DNA of 64,000 bases from Methylobacterium sp. J-067 (GCF_022829465.1 NZ_JAKSXZ010000074.1:25067-89066); one strand, 5' to 3'; positions 34,785-43,823 are shown, numbered from the stretch's first letter. Notes: generated by a model from the letters alone, not told the origin. Translations and numbers: made by a program.

Positions 34785-34860
34785 AACCTCGGCCGGGCCT
34801 TGTGCCCCGGGGCGTCCCGCAACATATTCTGGGACGAGGCGCCATCCGGCGCCAGAGGTC
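34785..34860 (+). promoter_or_regulatory. Structured RNA leader upstream of the Bax-inhibitor gene, candidate ybhL motif
   Basis: A closing stem (ACCTC 34786-34790 with GAGGT 34855-34859) encloses three hairpins: CCGGG(C) 34793-34797 with CCCGG about 34806-34810, CGTCCC 34813-34818 with GGGACG 34831-34836, and GGCGCC 34838-34843 with GGCGCC 34848-34853. This is a clean four-way junction about 57 bp before a YbhL/Bax-inhibitor-1 gene. A conserved ybhL leader RNA is known in Alphaproteobacteria; position and type of gene agree, but I cannot confirm the consensus. Confidence 0.55.
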
Positions 34861-34916
34861 CTGCGTGGGCCTCGCCCGAAACACCACGCTGAGAGAGCCT
34901 CCGCAAGGACACTCCC

Positions 34917-35693
34917 ATGGCATTCGATAACAGCCCCTTCCGGTACGGCCAGCAGCAGCAGCCGGCCACCGGCTATGCCGGGACCCAGGTCGAAGTCGAC
35001 CAGGGCCTGCGCTCCTTCATGCTCGGCGTCTACAACAACATGATCGTGGGGCTCGGGATTTCCGGCCTCGTGGCGCTGGGTCTCAACATGGCGTCTGTCG
35101 CGGCCTACCAGGGCACGCGGCCGGTGCTCACGCCCTTCGGCGCGATGCTCTACACCAGCCCCCTCAAGTGGCTGTTGATGCTGGCGCCGCTGGCCTTCAT
35201 CTTCGTCTTCTCGTTCCGCATGGACCGCATGTCGGCTTCCTCGGCGCGGATGATGTTCTTCGCCTTCGCGGCGGTGATGGGCGCGTCGATGTCCACTCTC
35301 CTCCTCGTCTTCACGGGGGCGAGCGTGGTGCAGGTGTTCTTCATCACGGCGGCGGCCTTCGGCGGCCTGAGTCTCTACGGCTACACGACCAGCCGTAGCC
35401 TGTCGGGCATGGGTTCGTTCCTGATGATGGGCCTCATCGGCATCGTCATCGCCTCGCTGGTGAACATCTTCCTCGCCTCGTCGGCGATGCAGTTCGCGAT
35501 CTCGGTGCTCGGCGTGCTGATCTTCGCGGGTCTGACTGCCTACGACACCCAGAAGCTCAAGGAGATGTATCTCTACGGCGGCTTCGACGGTGAGATGGCG
35601 GCCAAGATGTCGGTGAACGGCGCCCTGACGCTCTACCTCGACTTCATCAACATGTTCCAGTTCCTGCTCTCGCTGGTCGGCGACCGCCGCTAA
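34917..35693 (+). CDS. Bax inhibitor-1 / YccA-family membrane protein (YbhL-like)
   Basis: 258 residues with a soluble start and seven membrane segments, including MIVGLGISGLVALGLNM, WLLMLAPLAFIFVFSF, ARMMFFAFAAVMGASMSTLLLVF and VLIFAGLTAYDTQKLKEMYLYGG, where YDTQ is the conserved motif of the family's last helices. Bacterial members are proposed Ca2+-leak or H+-linked channels. A structured RNA leader sits upstream and an intrinsic terminator directly follows, so it is a single-gene transcript. Confidence 0.93.
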   Translation: MAFDNSPFRYGQQQQPATGYAGTQVEVDQGLRSFMLGVYNNMIVGLGISGLVALGLNMASVAAYQGTRPVLTPFGAMLYTSPLKWLLMLAPLAFIFVFSFRMDRMSASSARMMFFAFAAVMGASMSTLLLVFTGASVVQVFFITAAAFGGLSLYGYTTSRSLSGMGSFLMMGLIGIVIASLVNIFLASSAMQFAISVLGVLIFAGLTAYDTQKLKEMYLYGGFDGEMAAKMSVNGALTLYLDFINMFQFLLSLVGDRR

Positions 35694-35713
35694 GCGAACG
35701 GACGGAACGCAAG

Positions 35714-35744
35714 GGCCCCGGCGGGAGACCGCCGGGGCCTTTTT
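35714..35744 (+). terminator. Rho-independent terminator of the Bax-inhibitor gene
   Basis: Perfect 11-bp stem (35714-35724 with 35729-35739, loop GAGA) followed by five T. It starts 21 bp after the stop codon. Confidence 0.95.
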
Positions 35745-35786
35745 CGTTTAAGCTCGGCGCCTGGGATTCTCCGACCGAGCGAGATC

Positions 35787-36674
35787 ATGGGCGCGTATAC
35801 CGGCCTCTCCGCCTTCCCGATCACCCCCTGCGATGCAGACGGGCGGCTCGACGCGGCGCACCTGCGCCGCCTCCTCGCGCCGCTGGTCGAGGCGGGCGTC
35901 GATTCGATTGGGTTGCTCGGCAGCACCGGCACCTACGCCTACCTCACCCGCGAGGAGCGCCGCCGCACCGTGACCGTTGCCGCCGAGGCGGTGGCCGGGC
36001 GCGTGCCGCTGCTCGTGGGGATCGGGGCGCTGCGCACCGACGAGGCGATCCGCCTCGCCCAAGACGCGAAGGCGGCCGGCGCCACGGCGGGGCTGCTCGC
36101 CCCCGTCTCCTACACGCCGCTTACCGAGGATGAGGTCTTCGCCCATTTCGCCGCCGTGGCGGAGGAGGGGGGCCTGCCGCTGGTCATCTACGACAACCCG
36201 GCCACCACCCATTTCCGCTTCACGCCGTCCCTGATCGGCCGCCTCGCCCGCCTGCCGGGGGTGGTGGCCGCCAAGTGCCCCGGTCCGGCGCCGGAGGAGG
36301 CCGCGCAGACCGTCGCGCACTTGCGCGAGGCCGTGCCGGAGGGTTTCCCCCTCGGCTTCAGCGGCGATTGGAACGCGACGGAGGCGCTGATCGAGGGCGG
36401 GGACGCATGGTACAGCGTGGCCGCCGGCCTGTTCCCGGAGCCCTGCCTCGCCATCGTCCGCGCCGTTCAGGCCGGGGACGCGGCCCGCGCCCGATCCCTC
36501 GACGGGGCGATGGCCCCGCTCTGGGACCTGTTCAAGGCCCACTCGTCCCTGCGGATCGTGCACGCGCTCGCCGGCGCGATCCCGCCACGCCCGATCCTGC
36601 CCCTGCCGGAGGAGGTGAGGGCGCGGGCGCTCGCGGCCGTCACACGGCTCGAGGGCCGGGCTCCAGCACGGTGA
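35787..36674 (+). CDS. Dihydrodipicolinate synthase (DapA)-family aldolase/lyase
   Basis: 295 residues of the class I DapA fold. GSTGTY at 45-50 corresponds to the substrate-carboxylate loop, Tyr135 in LVIYDNP is the catalytic tyrosine, and Lys163 in VAAKCPGP is the Schiff-base lysine. It is probably not the true lysine-pathway enzyme because the loop lacks the GTTGE sequence of DapA; paralogues act on sugar or hydroxy-keto acids. Its 3' end overlaps the end of the convergent DUF2794 gene by 35 bp. Confidence 0.88.
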   Translation: MGAYTGLSAFPITPCDADGRLDAAHLRRLLAPLVEAGVDSIGLLGSTGTYAYLTREERRRTVTVAAEAVAGRVPLLVGIGALRTDEAIRLAQDAKAAGATAGLLAPVSYTPLTEDEVFAHFAAVAEEGGLPLVIYDNPATTHFRFTPSLIGRLARLPGVVAAKCPGPAPEEAAQTVAHLREAVPEGFPLGFSGDWNATEALIEGGDAWYSVAAGLFPEPCLAIVRAVQAGDAARARSLDGAMAPLWDLFKAHSSLRIVHALAGAIPPRPILPLPEEVRARALAAVTRLEGRAPAR

Positions 36675-37014
36675 TGACCCGCGCGAGGTCGGTGCCCCGC
36701 TTGAGCACCCGCCCGTCGGCGGCAATCACCGCGTAGGCGCCCTGGCGGCGGGCGAGCTTCGGATCCTTCTCAATCCGGTAGAGGGGCATCTCTGAGGCGC
36801 GGCGGTAGATCGAGAACACCGCCTTGTCCCGCCGGAAGTCGAGGGCATAATCGCGCCACTCGCCCTGGGCGACCTGACGCCCATACAGGTTGAAGATCAC
36901 CCGCAATTCGTCGCGCTGGAAGGCAATCTGCGGGGGCTCCGCACGGGACGGGAAGGGGATCACATGCCCCGCCGACTCGTCGGGCCGCGACCCGGCACCT
37001 GTCCATTCGCTCAT
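36640..37014 (-). CDS. DUF2794 family protein
   Basis: 124 residues. After a variable start (MSEWTGAGSRPDESAGHVIP) the conserved core includes IAFQRDELRVIFNLYGRQVAQGEWRDYALDF, then VFSIYRRASEMPLYRIEKDP and a Tyr/Val tail. Small DUF2794 proteins are restricted to Alphaproteobacteria and of unknown function. The ATG at 37014 begins the conserved part; the longer frame to 37623 overlaps bluB in antisense. It overlaps the DapA-like gene tail to tail by 35 bp. Confidence 0.85.
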   Translation of the reverse strand: MSEWTGAGSRPDESAGHVIPFPSRAEPPQIAFQRDELRVIFNLYGRQVAQGEWRDYALDFRRDKAVFSIYRRASEMPLYRIEKDPKLARRQGAYAVIAADGRVLKRGTDLARVITVLEPGPRAV

Positions 37015-37173
37015 CGTCGCTCCTGGCGCGCTGTCCTTAGCCTGGGATGATGGTCCCCGCCGCCGCCCGCCGCAAGGGGCGGGAGACGTCGCGCCCCGCT
37101 CCGGCGGGCCCGTGCCGCGCGAGACACATCCAAGCGACAAATTCCACGCTTTCGCCCCATTGGCGCCTTTTGC

Positions 37174-37203
37174 GAGCCGTGTTGCGGCCCGACAACACGG
37201 CTC
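37174..37203 (+). other. Strong hairpin in the bluB upstream region
   Basis: Perfect 11-bp inverted repeat (37174-37184 with 37193-37203, 8-nt loop) without a T-run on either side. It may be part of a structured leader or small RNA that ends at the terminator 112 bp downstream. Confidence 0.55.
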
Positions 37204-37314
37204 GAACCTCGCCGGATCCTGTCCGGCCGTCTGCCGAACCCGTGCTCCCCAGCCTCGGCCGACGTCCATCACGGCTTGAGCCGGCACTCCGAGGTTTCGA
37301 GACCCAAGGGACTT

Positions 37315-37344
37315 GAGGCCGCCCCACCCGGGCGGCCTCTTTTT
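37315..37344 (+). terminator. Intrinsic terminator 40 bp before the bluB start
   Basis: 10-bp perfect stem (37315-37324 with 37330-37339, loop 5 nt) followed by five T and a further T-rich stretch. As no gene precedes it on the plus strand, it either ends a small RNA or acts as an attenuator for bluB. Confidence 0.85.
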
Positions 37345-37384
37345 GCTTTTGCCGTCCGCGCCTCCGACAGGATATGCCCCTGGC

Positions 37385-38029
37385 GTGACCACGGACCCGC
37401 CCGCCTTCGACGATGCCTTCGCGCATCGCCTCGACACGCTCTTCGCGTGGCGCCGGGACGTGCGCCGCTTCCGCCCCGATCCGCTGGACGAGGCGGCCCT
37501 GCGCGCCTGCCTCGCGGCGGCCCACCGGGCGCCCTCGGTCGGCAACAGCCGGCCTTGGCGCTTCGTGCGCGTCTCGGACCCGGCCCGGCGGGCGGCGGTG
37601 GCGGCGAGCTTCGGGCATTGCAACGCGCAGGCCGCCGCCGCCTACGGTGATGAGCGCGCCGCGCGCTACCGGGCGCTCAAGCTCGCCGGGCTGAACGAGG
37701 CGCCGGTCCACCTCGCCGTCTTCTGCGACGGCGAGACCGGCGCGGGCCTCGGCCTCGGGCGGGCGACGATGCCGGAGACCCTGGCCTATTCGGTGGTGGG
37801 CGCGGTGCAATGCCTGTGGCTCGCCGCCCGCGCCCGGGGCATCGGCCTCGGCTGGGTCTCGATCCTCGATCCCTGTGCGGTGACGGACATCCTCGACGTG
37901 CCGCCCGGCTGGCACCTCATCGCCTATCTCTGCCTCGGCCTGCCGCAGGAGGAGCACCCCGACCCGGAGCTCGAACGGCACGGCTGGCAGGAGGAGGACC
38001 GCAGGGGCGCGGAACTCTACGAGCGGTGA
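37385..38029 (+). CDS. bluB: 5,6-dimethylbenzimidazole synthase
   Basis: 214 residues from a GTG at 37385. BluB-type nitroreductase features: FDDAFAHRLDTLFAWRRDVRRFR near the start, RAPSVGNSRPWRFVRV near residue 55 (flavin binding), and AVQCLWLAARARGIGLGWVSI near 145, DPCAVTDILDVPPGW, and CLGLPQEEHPDPELERHGW at the end, which separate BluB from general nitroreductases. It cleaves reduced FMN to give the lower ligand of vitamin B12. The gene stands alone behind a possible attenuator; the GTG start lies 40 bp past the terminator. Confidence 0.88.
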   Translation: MTTDPPAFDDAFAHRLDTLFAWRRDVRRFRPDPLDEAALRACLAAAHRAPSVGNSRPWRFVRVSDPARRAAVAASFGHCNAQAAAAYGDERAARYRALKLAGLNEAPVHLAVFCDGETGAGLGLGRATMPETLAYSVVGAVQCLWLAARARGIGLGWVSILDPCAVTDILDVPPGWHLIAYLCLGLPQEEHPDPELERHGWQEEDRRGAELYER

Positions 38030-38206
38030 GCGTGTCCCGTCCCTCTGCGTAATACTCCACATTTACGATGCGTGTTCACCGATCCTCTTTACCGTCACCA
38101 CGCATTTCAGTGGTTCGCCAGGGATCAACCATAGCTTTCACTGGAACGGCGCCGCGCAGCCGTGAATTGATCGCCCGCATACACTCACGCTTGAGGAGTC
38201 GCGGGC

Positions 38207-38704
38207 ATGTCGGGTCGGGTGTCGGTTGTGATGGGATTGGCCGCCCTGCTCGCGGCGGGGTCGGCCTCGGCGCGGGAAGTGGTGCCCTTCGGGGAGGGCT
38301 CGGCGGGCACGATCGTGATCAGCGTGTCGCAGCGCAAGCTCTACCTCGTGAACGGGGACGGTACGGCGATCCGCTACCCCGTGGCGGTGGGCAAGCCGGG
38401 CAAGCAATGGTTCGGCACGGCGCAGATCGACGGCAAGTACGTCGCCCCGGCGTGGTCGCCCCCGTGGGAGGTGAAGCGCGACAACCCACGCCTGCCGAAC
38501 GTCATCGCCGGGGGCTCGCCGCACAACCCGATGGGCGCCGCCGCGATGACCCTGGCCGGTGGCCAATACGCGATCCACGGCACGAACCGCCCGAGCTCCA
38601 TCGGCACCTGGGCGTCCTATGGCTGCATCCGCATGTACAATCAGGACGTGGTCGACCTGTACCAGCGGGTCGATGTCGGCACCCCGGTGCTGATGACGCA
38701 CTGA
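38207..38704 (+). CDS. L,D-transpeptidase (YkuD family), exported
   Basis: 165 residues with a signal peptide (about 1-22, VVMGLAALLAAGSASA). The catalytic motif is intact: His124 in YAIHGTNRPSSIG and nucleophile Cys140 in SYGCIRMYNQD. Such enzymes make 3-3 cross-links in peptidoglycan or attach proteins to it. GAGGAG precedes the ATG by about 7 nt. The 177-bp upstream region has no gene. Length is that of a minimal single-domain YkuD enzyme. Confidence 0.9.
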   Translation: MSGRVSVVMGLAALLAAGSASAREVVPFGEGSAGTIVISVSQRKLYLVNGDGTAIRYPVAVGKPGKQWFGTAQIDGKYVAPAWSPPWEVKRDNPRLPNVIAGGSPHNPMGAAAMTLAGGQYAIHGTNRPSSIGTWASYGCIRMYNQDVVDLYQRVDVGTPVLMTH

Positions 38705-38817
38705 CGCGCCTCCGTCCCGGCCGGGCGAGCGGTACAGTTCGTGCCGACCGTCCGGTTCCGTCCGTGTCCCCCGGCGGCCCCGCCCCGTAAGCCATCCGCT
38801 TCCAAGGCAGGTGGATC

Positions 38818-39675
38818 ATGCGGGCGAAGGCAGGGTTTGGCAGCGGGCTTCTCGGAGTCCTGATCTTCAGCGGGTCACTGCCCGCGACGCGGCTGGCGGT
38901 GTCGGGCTTCGCGCCGCTGTTCCTCACGGCCGCGCGGGCGGTGATCGCCGCCCTCCTCGGCGGCGCGCTACTCTGGCTCCTGCGCCAGACGCGCCCGGCG
39001 CGGGGCGACCTCGCGGCCCTCGCCCTCGTCTCCCTCGGCGTCGTCGTGGGCTTCCCCCTTCTGACGGCGCTGGCGCTGCGGGGCATGACCTCGGCGCAGG
39101 CCATCGTCTTCGTGGGGATGCTGCCCCTCGCCACCGCCCTCTTCGGGGTGCTGCGCGGCGGCGAGCGCCCCCGCCCGGCCTTCTGGCTGTTCTCGGTGCT
39201 CGGCAGCGCCGCCGTGGCGGGCTTCGCCCTGTCGCAGGGCGTGGCGGCGGGCGTGGAACCGAACCTGCTGATGCTCGCGGCGATCCTGCTCTGCGGCCTC
39301 GGCTACGCGGAGGGTGCGGCCCTGTCCCGGCGCCTCGGCGGCTGGCAGGTGATCTCTTGGGCGCTGCTGCTGGCGCTCCCCGCCATGGCGATCCTCGCCT
39401 GTGCCACATGGCCGGCGCGGTGGGACGGCATCGGCGCGCTGGCCTGGAGCGGCCTCGCCTACGTCTCGGTCTTCAGCATGCTGGTGGGGTTCGTGTTCTG
39501 GTACCGGGGCCTCGCCCTCGGCGGCATCGCGAGCGTGGGGCAGTTGCAGCTGCTCCAGCCCTTCCTCGGCCTCGCCCTGGCCGCGCTGATCGTCGGCGAG
39601 CCCGTCTCGGGGACGATGCTCGCCGTCAGCGCGGCGGTGGTGCTCTGCGTCGCCGGAGCGCGGCGCTTCGCGTGA
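38818..39675 (+). CDS. DMT-superfamily (EamA) transporter
   Basis: 285 residues with ten membrane segments in two EamA repeats. The first has GVLIFSGSLPATRLAVSGFAPLFLTAARAVIAALL and the helix-4 region ALRGMTSAQAIVFVGMLPLATALFGVLRGGERP. The second has MLVGFVFWYRGLALGGIASVGQLQLLQPFLGLALAALIVGEPVSG. Substrates of this group vary widely (metabolite or drug export). It stands alone, convergent with the small cupin gene that begins 7 bp past its stop. Confidence 0.85.
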   Translation: MRAKAGFGSGLLGVLIFSGSLPATRLAVSGFAPLFLTAARAVIAALLGGALLWLLRQTRPARGDLAALALVSLGVVVGFPLLTALALRGMTSAQAIVFVGMLPLATALFGVLRGGERPRPAFWLFSVLGSAAVAGFALSQGVAAGVEPNLLMLAAILLCGLGYAEGAALSRRLGGWQVISWALLLALPAMAILACATWPARWDGIGALAWSGLAYVSVFSMLVGFVFWYRGLALGGIASVGQLQLLQPFLGLALAALIVGEPVSGTMLAVSAAVVLCVAGARRFA

Positions 39676-39682
39676 GGCGTGC

Positions 39683-39991
39683 CTACTTCGCCGGGGGCGA
39701 GGTCGCCTCGACGGAAGTGAAGGTCTCGAGAATGCGGTAGGTGTGTTCCGCCCCGGCCGGGACGAGGTAGGAATCGCCGGGGGCCAGCGTCACCGTCTCA
39801 CCGCCGACGATCAATTCGGCGCGGCCGCTCACCACGTAACCCACCGTCTCGTGCTCCGAGCGGGTCATGGGCTTGTCGGCGTTCGGTTCCTCGTTGCGCC
39901 ACATCCGCATGCCGATGCGCTCGCCCTGGGCGAGGCCGATCTCCCCGTGCGGACCCGTCACCGCCTGCTTCGCCGAAACCGTCGTCACCAT
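39683..39991 (-). CDS. Small cupin-domain protein
   Basis: 102 residues with a single cupin: RMWRNEEPNADKPMTRSEHETVGYVVSGRAELIVGG and then PGDSYLVPAGAEHTYRILE. Metal-ligand positions are partly kept (His in SEHE and AEHT). Such short cupins are often sugar-binding or storage-type proteins. It is separated by 67 bp from the DUF1674 gene on the same strand. Confidence 0.85.
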   Translation of the reverse strand: MVTTVSAKQAVTGPHGEIGLAQGERIGMRMWRNEEPNADKPMTRSEHETVGYVVSGRAELIVGGETVTLAPGDSYLVPAGAEHTYRILETFTSVEATSPPAK

Positions 39992-40058
39992 GGTCGCTCT
40001 CCCGTGAATGGCGGGGCAACCGGGGGTGACGCGGCCCTGTTCCGCGACGGGGCCCGCG

Positions 40059-40289
40059 TCAGAAATCCACCGCCAGACCCTTCACCTCCCAATCCTCGTA
40101 GCGCACCGGCTCCAAACCGCCCCGGCCCTGGCGCTCGGGGCGAGCCTGGATCGCGGCGGCGCGGGCGTCGATGGCGGCGCGGCGCTCGGCGGCCTCGGCC
40201 AAGGCCCGCTCGGCGGCAGGCGTGAGGGCGCGCGGCGGGGCCGTCTCGGGGGCGGAATCGTCGCGATGGTCTTGCATGTGGTCTTGCAT
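40059..40289 (-). CDS. DUF1674 family protein (SdhAF4-like)
   Basis: 76 residues. The C-terminal signature RPERQGRGGLEPVRYEDWEVKGLAVDF (pattern G-G-x-E-P-x-R-Y-G/E-D-W-E-x-K-G) is that of DUF1674, whose eukaryotic relatives (SDHAF4) assist assembly of flavinylated succinate dehydrogenase subunit A. The N-terminus is Ala/Arg-rich and variable. The ATG at 40289 (or 40277) is used; RsmB starts divergently 57 bp away. Confidence 0.88.
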   Translation of the reverse strand: MQDHMQDHRDDSAPETAPPRALTPAAERALAEAAERRAAIDARAAAIQARPERQGRGGLEPVRYEDWEVKGLAVDF

Positions 40290-40345
40290 CGAACTCGCTC
40301 GGGTGTGAGGTCGTGTCGGGATCGACAGGGTTTTCAAGGCTAGAC

Positions 40346-41689
40346 GTGGCATCTCGGGGCAAGGTCCGCAACGCGGCGGAGAGTGAAACGGGTCAGGACG
40401 CGGCGGGGCTCGGCGCGAGGCGGGCGGCGGCGCAGGCCGTGGCCGAGCTGATCGGGCAGGAGCGCCCCCCCGCCCTCGACGAGGCGCTGGCCACCGCCCT
40501 GCGCGCCGAACGCCTCGAATCGGGCGACGCCGCGCTCGCACGGGCCATCGCCCTGGCGACCTTCCGCCGCCTGGGCCAGATCCGCCGGGTGCTGGCCGAA
40601 CGCCTCGACAAGGGCCTGCCGGAGGGCAAGCCTCGCCTGCTCTCGCTGCTGGCCACCGGCACGGCCCAGATCCTCGACCTCGCGGTGCCGGATCACGCCG
40701 CCGTCGACCTCGCGGTGCGCCTCGCCAAGGCCGACCACCGCACCGCCGGCTTCGCGGGCATGGTCAACGCGGTCCTGCGCCGGGTGGCGCGGGAGCGCGA
40801 GGCGATCCTCGCGGCGGTCGAACCGCTGCGCGACAACACCCCCGACTGGCTCGCCCGCCGCTGGGTCTCAGCCTACGGTGGGGACCTGGCCGCCGAGATC
40901 GCCCGCGCGCATCTCACCAACGCGCCCATCGACCTCACGCTCCGGAACGAGGGCGAGGGACAGGCCTGGGCGGAACGCCTCGGCGCCACCCTGCTGCCGA
41001 CCGGCTCCCTGCGGATGCCGCCGGACGGGGCGGCGATCCCCGACCTGCCAGGCTTCGGCGAGGCCGCGTGGTGGGTGCAGGACGCTGCCGCCGCGATCCC
41101 CGCGCGCCTGCTCGGCGTCGGGGCGGGCGAGCGCGTGCTCGACCTCTGCGCCGCGCCGGGCGGCAAGACGATGCAGCTCGCGAGCCGGGGCGCGACCGTG
41201 ACGGCGCTGGACCGCTCGGCCCCCCGCCTGGAGCGCCTGCGCGAAAACCTCGCGCGCCTGGGCCTGAAGGCCGAGATCGCCGTGGGCGACGCGACCGTCT
41301 ATCAGGCCGAGCCCTTCGACGCGGTGCTCCTCGATGCGCCCTGCTCGGCCACGGGCACGATCCGCCGCCACCCCGACGTCGCCTGGACCAAGGACGAATC
41401 CGACATCGTCCGCCTCGCGCAGTTGCAGACCCGGCTCCTCGACCGGGCGGCGACGCTGGTGCGGCCGGGCGGGCGGCTCGTCTACTGCACCTGCTCCCTG
41501 GAGCGGGCCGAGGGCGAGGCGCAGATCGCCGCCTTCCTCGCCCGCAACACGCGATTCGCCCGCGTGCCGCTCCGCCCCGAGGAGGTCGGCGGCCGGGCCG
41601 ACCTGATCGACGGGGCGGGCGACCTGCGCACCTTGCCGAGCCAGGGCCTCGACGGCTTCTTCGCGGGCCGGCTGGTGCACCAGGGCTGA
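40346..41689 (+). CDS. rsmB: 16S rRNA (cytosine-5) methyltransferase, RsmB family
   Basis: 447 residues from a GTG at 40346 (AAGG about 7 nt upstream; an in-frame GTG at 40313 is possible). The N-terminal NusB-like RNA-binding part is followed by the Rossmann methyltransferase: SAM motif VLDLCAAPGGKTMQLAS, motif IV DAPCSATGTIRRHPDVAW and motif VI LVYCTCSLERAEGEAQI with the catalytic Cys pair (PCSA and TCSL). RsmB methylates C967 of 16S rRNA in E. coli. Divergent from the DUF1674 gene. Confidence 0.9.
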   Translation: MASRGKVRNAAESETGQDAAGLGARRAAAQAVAELIGQERPPALDEALATALRAERLESGDAALARAIALATFRRLGQIRRVLAERLDKGLPEGKPRLLSLLATGTAQILDLAVPDHAAVDLAVRLAKADHRTAGFAGMVNAVLRRVAREREAILAAVEPLRDNTPDWLARRWVSAYGGDLAAEIARAHLTNAPIDLTLRNEGEGQAWAERLGATLLPTGSLRMPPDGAAIPDLPGFGEAAWWVQDAAAAIPARLLGVGAGERVLDLCAAPGGKTMQLASRGATVTALDRSAPRLERLRENLARLGLKAEIAVGDATVYQAEPFDAVLLDAPCSATGTIRRHPDVAWTKDESDIVRLAQLQTRLLDRAATLVRPGGRLVYCTCSLERAEGEAQIAAFLARNTRFARVPLRPEEVGGRADLIDGAGDLRTLPSQGLDGFFAGRLVHQG

Positions 41690-41795
41690 CCCGCATTCCC
41701 TCCCGCCGCGAAACGGTCTAAACGGCCGGCCTCGTCGCGACACCCGACCACCCGCTTACCTGCCCCGTTCGCAGGAGTGAGCCAGGAGACAGACC

Positions 41796-43823
41796 ATGCC
41801 CGTCCTGACCTTTCCCGATGGCAACACACGAGAGGTCGCCGCCGGCACCACCGGCCGCAGCGTGGTCGAGGGCATCGCGAAGTCGCTCGCCAAGCGCACC
41901 GTGGCCATGGCCCTCGACGGCACCGTCCGCGACCTCGATGACGGGATCGACCGGGACGCCCGGATCGAGTTCCTCGACCGCGCCGACCCCCGCGCCCTGG
42001 AACTGATCCGGCACGATTGCGCCCACGTGCTCGCCGAGGCGGTGCAGTCGCTCTGGCCGGAGACGCAGGTGACCATCGGCCCGGTCATCGAGAACGGCTT
42101 CTATTACGACTTCCACCGCGAGGCCCCGTTCACGCCGGAGGACTTTCCGAAGATCGAGGCGCGGATGCGCGAGATCATCGCGAAGGACGCGCCCTTCACC
42201 CGGGAGGTCTGGAAGCGCGAGGACGTGCGCAACCTGTTCGCGGAGAAGAAGGAGGGCTTCAAGGTCGAGTTGGTCGACGCCATCCCGCCGGGGGAGGATC
42301 TGAAGATCTACCGCCAGGGCGAGTGGTTCGACCTCTGCCGCGGCCCGCACATGACCTCGACCGGCAAGGTCGGCACGGCGTTCAAGCTGATGAAGGTCGC
42401 GGGCGCCTATTGGCGGGGTGATTCCAACAACCCGATGCTCACCCGCATCTACGGCACCGCCTGGGCCACGAAGGAAGACCTCGACGCCTACATCCACCGC
42501 CTGGAGGAGGCCGAGCGCCGCGACCACCGCCGGCTCGGCCGGGAGATGGACCTGTTCCACTTCCAGGAGGAGGGGCCGGGCGTCGTGTTCTGGCACGCCA
42601 AGGGCTGGACGATCTTCCAGGAGCTGATCGCCTACATGCGCCGCCGCCTGCGGGGCGACTACGCCGAGGTGAACGCCCCGCAGATCCTCGACAAGGCCCT
42701 GTGGGAGACCTCCGGCCACTGGGGCTGGTACCGCGAGAACATGTTCGCCGCGCAATCGGCGGGCGAGGAGGCCGAGGACAAGCGCTGGTTCGCCCTCAAG
42801 CCGATGAACTGCCCGGGTCACGTCCAGATCTTCAAGCATGGGTTGAAGAGCTACCGTGATCTGCCTCTGCGCATGGCGGAATTCGGCGTGGTCCACCGCT
42901 ATGAGCCCTCCGGCGCCATGCATGGGCTGATGCGGGTGCGCGGCTTCACCCAGGACGACGCGCACATCTTCTGCACCGAGGACCAGCTCGCCGACGAGTG
43001 CCTGAAGATCAACGACCTGATCCTCTCGACCTATGCCGATTTTGGCTTCGGCGAGATCGTCGTGAAGCTCTCGACCCGGCCGGAGAAGCGCGTCGGCTCT
43101 GACGCCCTGTGGGACCACGCCGAGAGCGTGATGACGCGGGTGCTGGCGCAGATCGAGGAGCAGTCGGGCGGGTGGATCAAGACCGCCATCAACCCCGGAG
43201 AGGGCGCCTTCTACGGGCCGAAGTTCGAGTACGTCCTGCGCGACGCCATCGGCCGCGACTGGCAATGCGGGACGACGCAGGTGGATTTCAACCTGCCTGA
43301 GCGGTTCGGCGCGTTCTACGTCGATGCGGACGGGCAGAAGAAGCCACCGGTCATGGTCCACCGGGCGATCTGCGGCTCGATGGAGCGATTCACCGGCATC
43401 CTGATCGAGCATTTCGCCGGGCATTTCCCGCTCTGGCTCGCCCCCGTGCAGGTGGTGGTCGCCACCATCACCGGCGAGGCCGACGCCTACGCCGCCAAGG
43501 TGGTGCGGGCGCTGGAGAAGGCGGGCCTGCGCGTGGACGCGGACCTTCGCAACGAAAAGATCAACTACAAGGTCCGCGAGCATTCGCTCGCGAAGGTGCC
43601 GGTGCTGCTGGCGCTGGGCAAGCGCGAGGCGGAGGAGGGCACCGTCTCGATCCGCCGGCTCGGCAGCCAGCAGACGCGGACCCTGCCGCTGACCGAGGCC
43701 GTGGCGAGCTTCGTGGAGGAGGCCACCAGCCCCGACCGGCGCCGCGCCGACGCGGTCGCCGAGACCGTCCCGACCAGCGACACGGTGCTCGATTCGCACC
43801 ACGGGGAGGCTCCGGTCCCTTGA
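41796..43823 (+). CDS. thrS: Threonyl-tRNA synthetase
   Basis: 675 residues. The N-terminal TGS domain (residues 1-60) is followed by the editing domain with [11 protein letters not shown] (H-x3-H), then class II catalytic motifs: [13 protein letters not shown] with the zinc Cys, [28 protein letters not shown] (motif 2) and [18 protein letters not shown] (motif 3), and the anticodon-binding domain near the end ([11 protein letters not shown]...[27 protein letters not shown]). It charges tRNA-Thr. A GGAG site lies about 8 nt before the ATG. Length is normal; the last 30 residues extend beyond the family core. Confidence 0.97.
   Translation: MPVLTFPDGNTREVAAGTTGRSVVEGIAKSLAKRTVAMALDGTVRDLDDGIDRDARIEFLDRADPRALELIRHDCAHVLAEAVQSLWPETQVTIGPVIENGFYYDFHREAPFTPEDFPKIEARMREIIAKDAPFTREVWKREDVRNLFAEKKEGFKVELVDAIPPGEDLKIYRQGEWFDLCRGPHMTSTGKVGTAFKLMKVAGAYWRGDSNNPMLTRIYGTAWATKEDLDAYIHRLEEAERRDHRRLGREMDLFHFQEEGPGVVFWHAKGWTIFQELIAYMRRRLRGDYAEVNAPQILDKALWETSGHWGWYRENMFAAQSAGEEAEDKRWFALKPMNCPGHVQIFKHGLKSYRDLPLRMAEFGVVHRYEPSGAMHGLMRVRGFTQDDAHIFCTEDQLADECLKINDLILSTYADFGFGEIVVKLSTRPEKRVGSDALWDHAESVMTRVLAQIEEQSGGWIKTAINPGEGAFYGPKFEYVLRDAIGRDWQCGTTQVDFNLPERFGAFYVDADGQKKPPVMVHRAICGSMERFTGILIEHFAGHFPLWLAPVQVVVATITGEADAYAAKVVRALEKAGLRVDADLRNEKINYKVREHSLAKVPVLLALGKREAEEGTVSIRRLGSQQTRTLPLTEAVASFVEEATSPDRRRADAVAETVPTSDTVLDSHHGEAPVP

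Larger units (their letters stand above)
37015..37384. other. 370-bp region with hairpin and orphan terminator before bluB
   Basis: Contains the promoter region of DUF2794 (minus strand) and, on the plus strand, a strong hairpin (37174-37203) and an intrinsic terminator (37315-37344) with no gene upstream of it on that strand. No open frame is convincing, and I see no cobalamin-riboswitch box. Confidence 0.6.

Noticed and set aside
37040..37344. Cobalamin riboswitch before bluB
   Set aside because: The conserved B12-box and GCCACTG-type core were not found.
41718..43802. 694-residue minus-strand frame
   Set aside because: Antisense shadow of thrS, whose motifs are clear on the plus strand.
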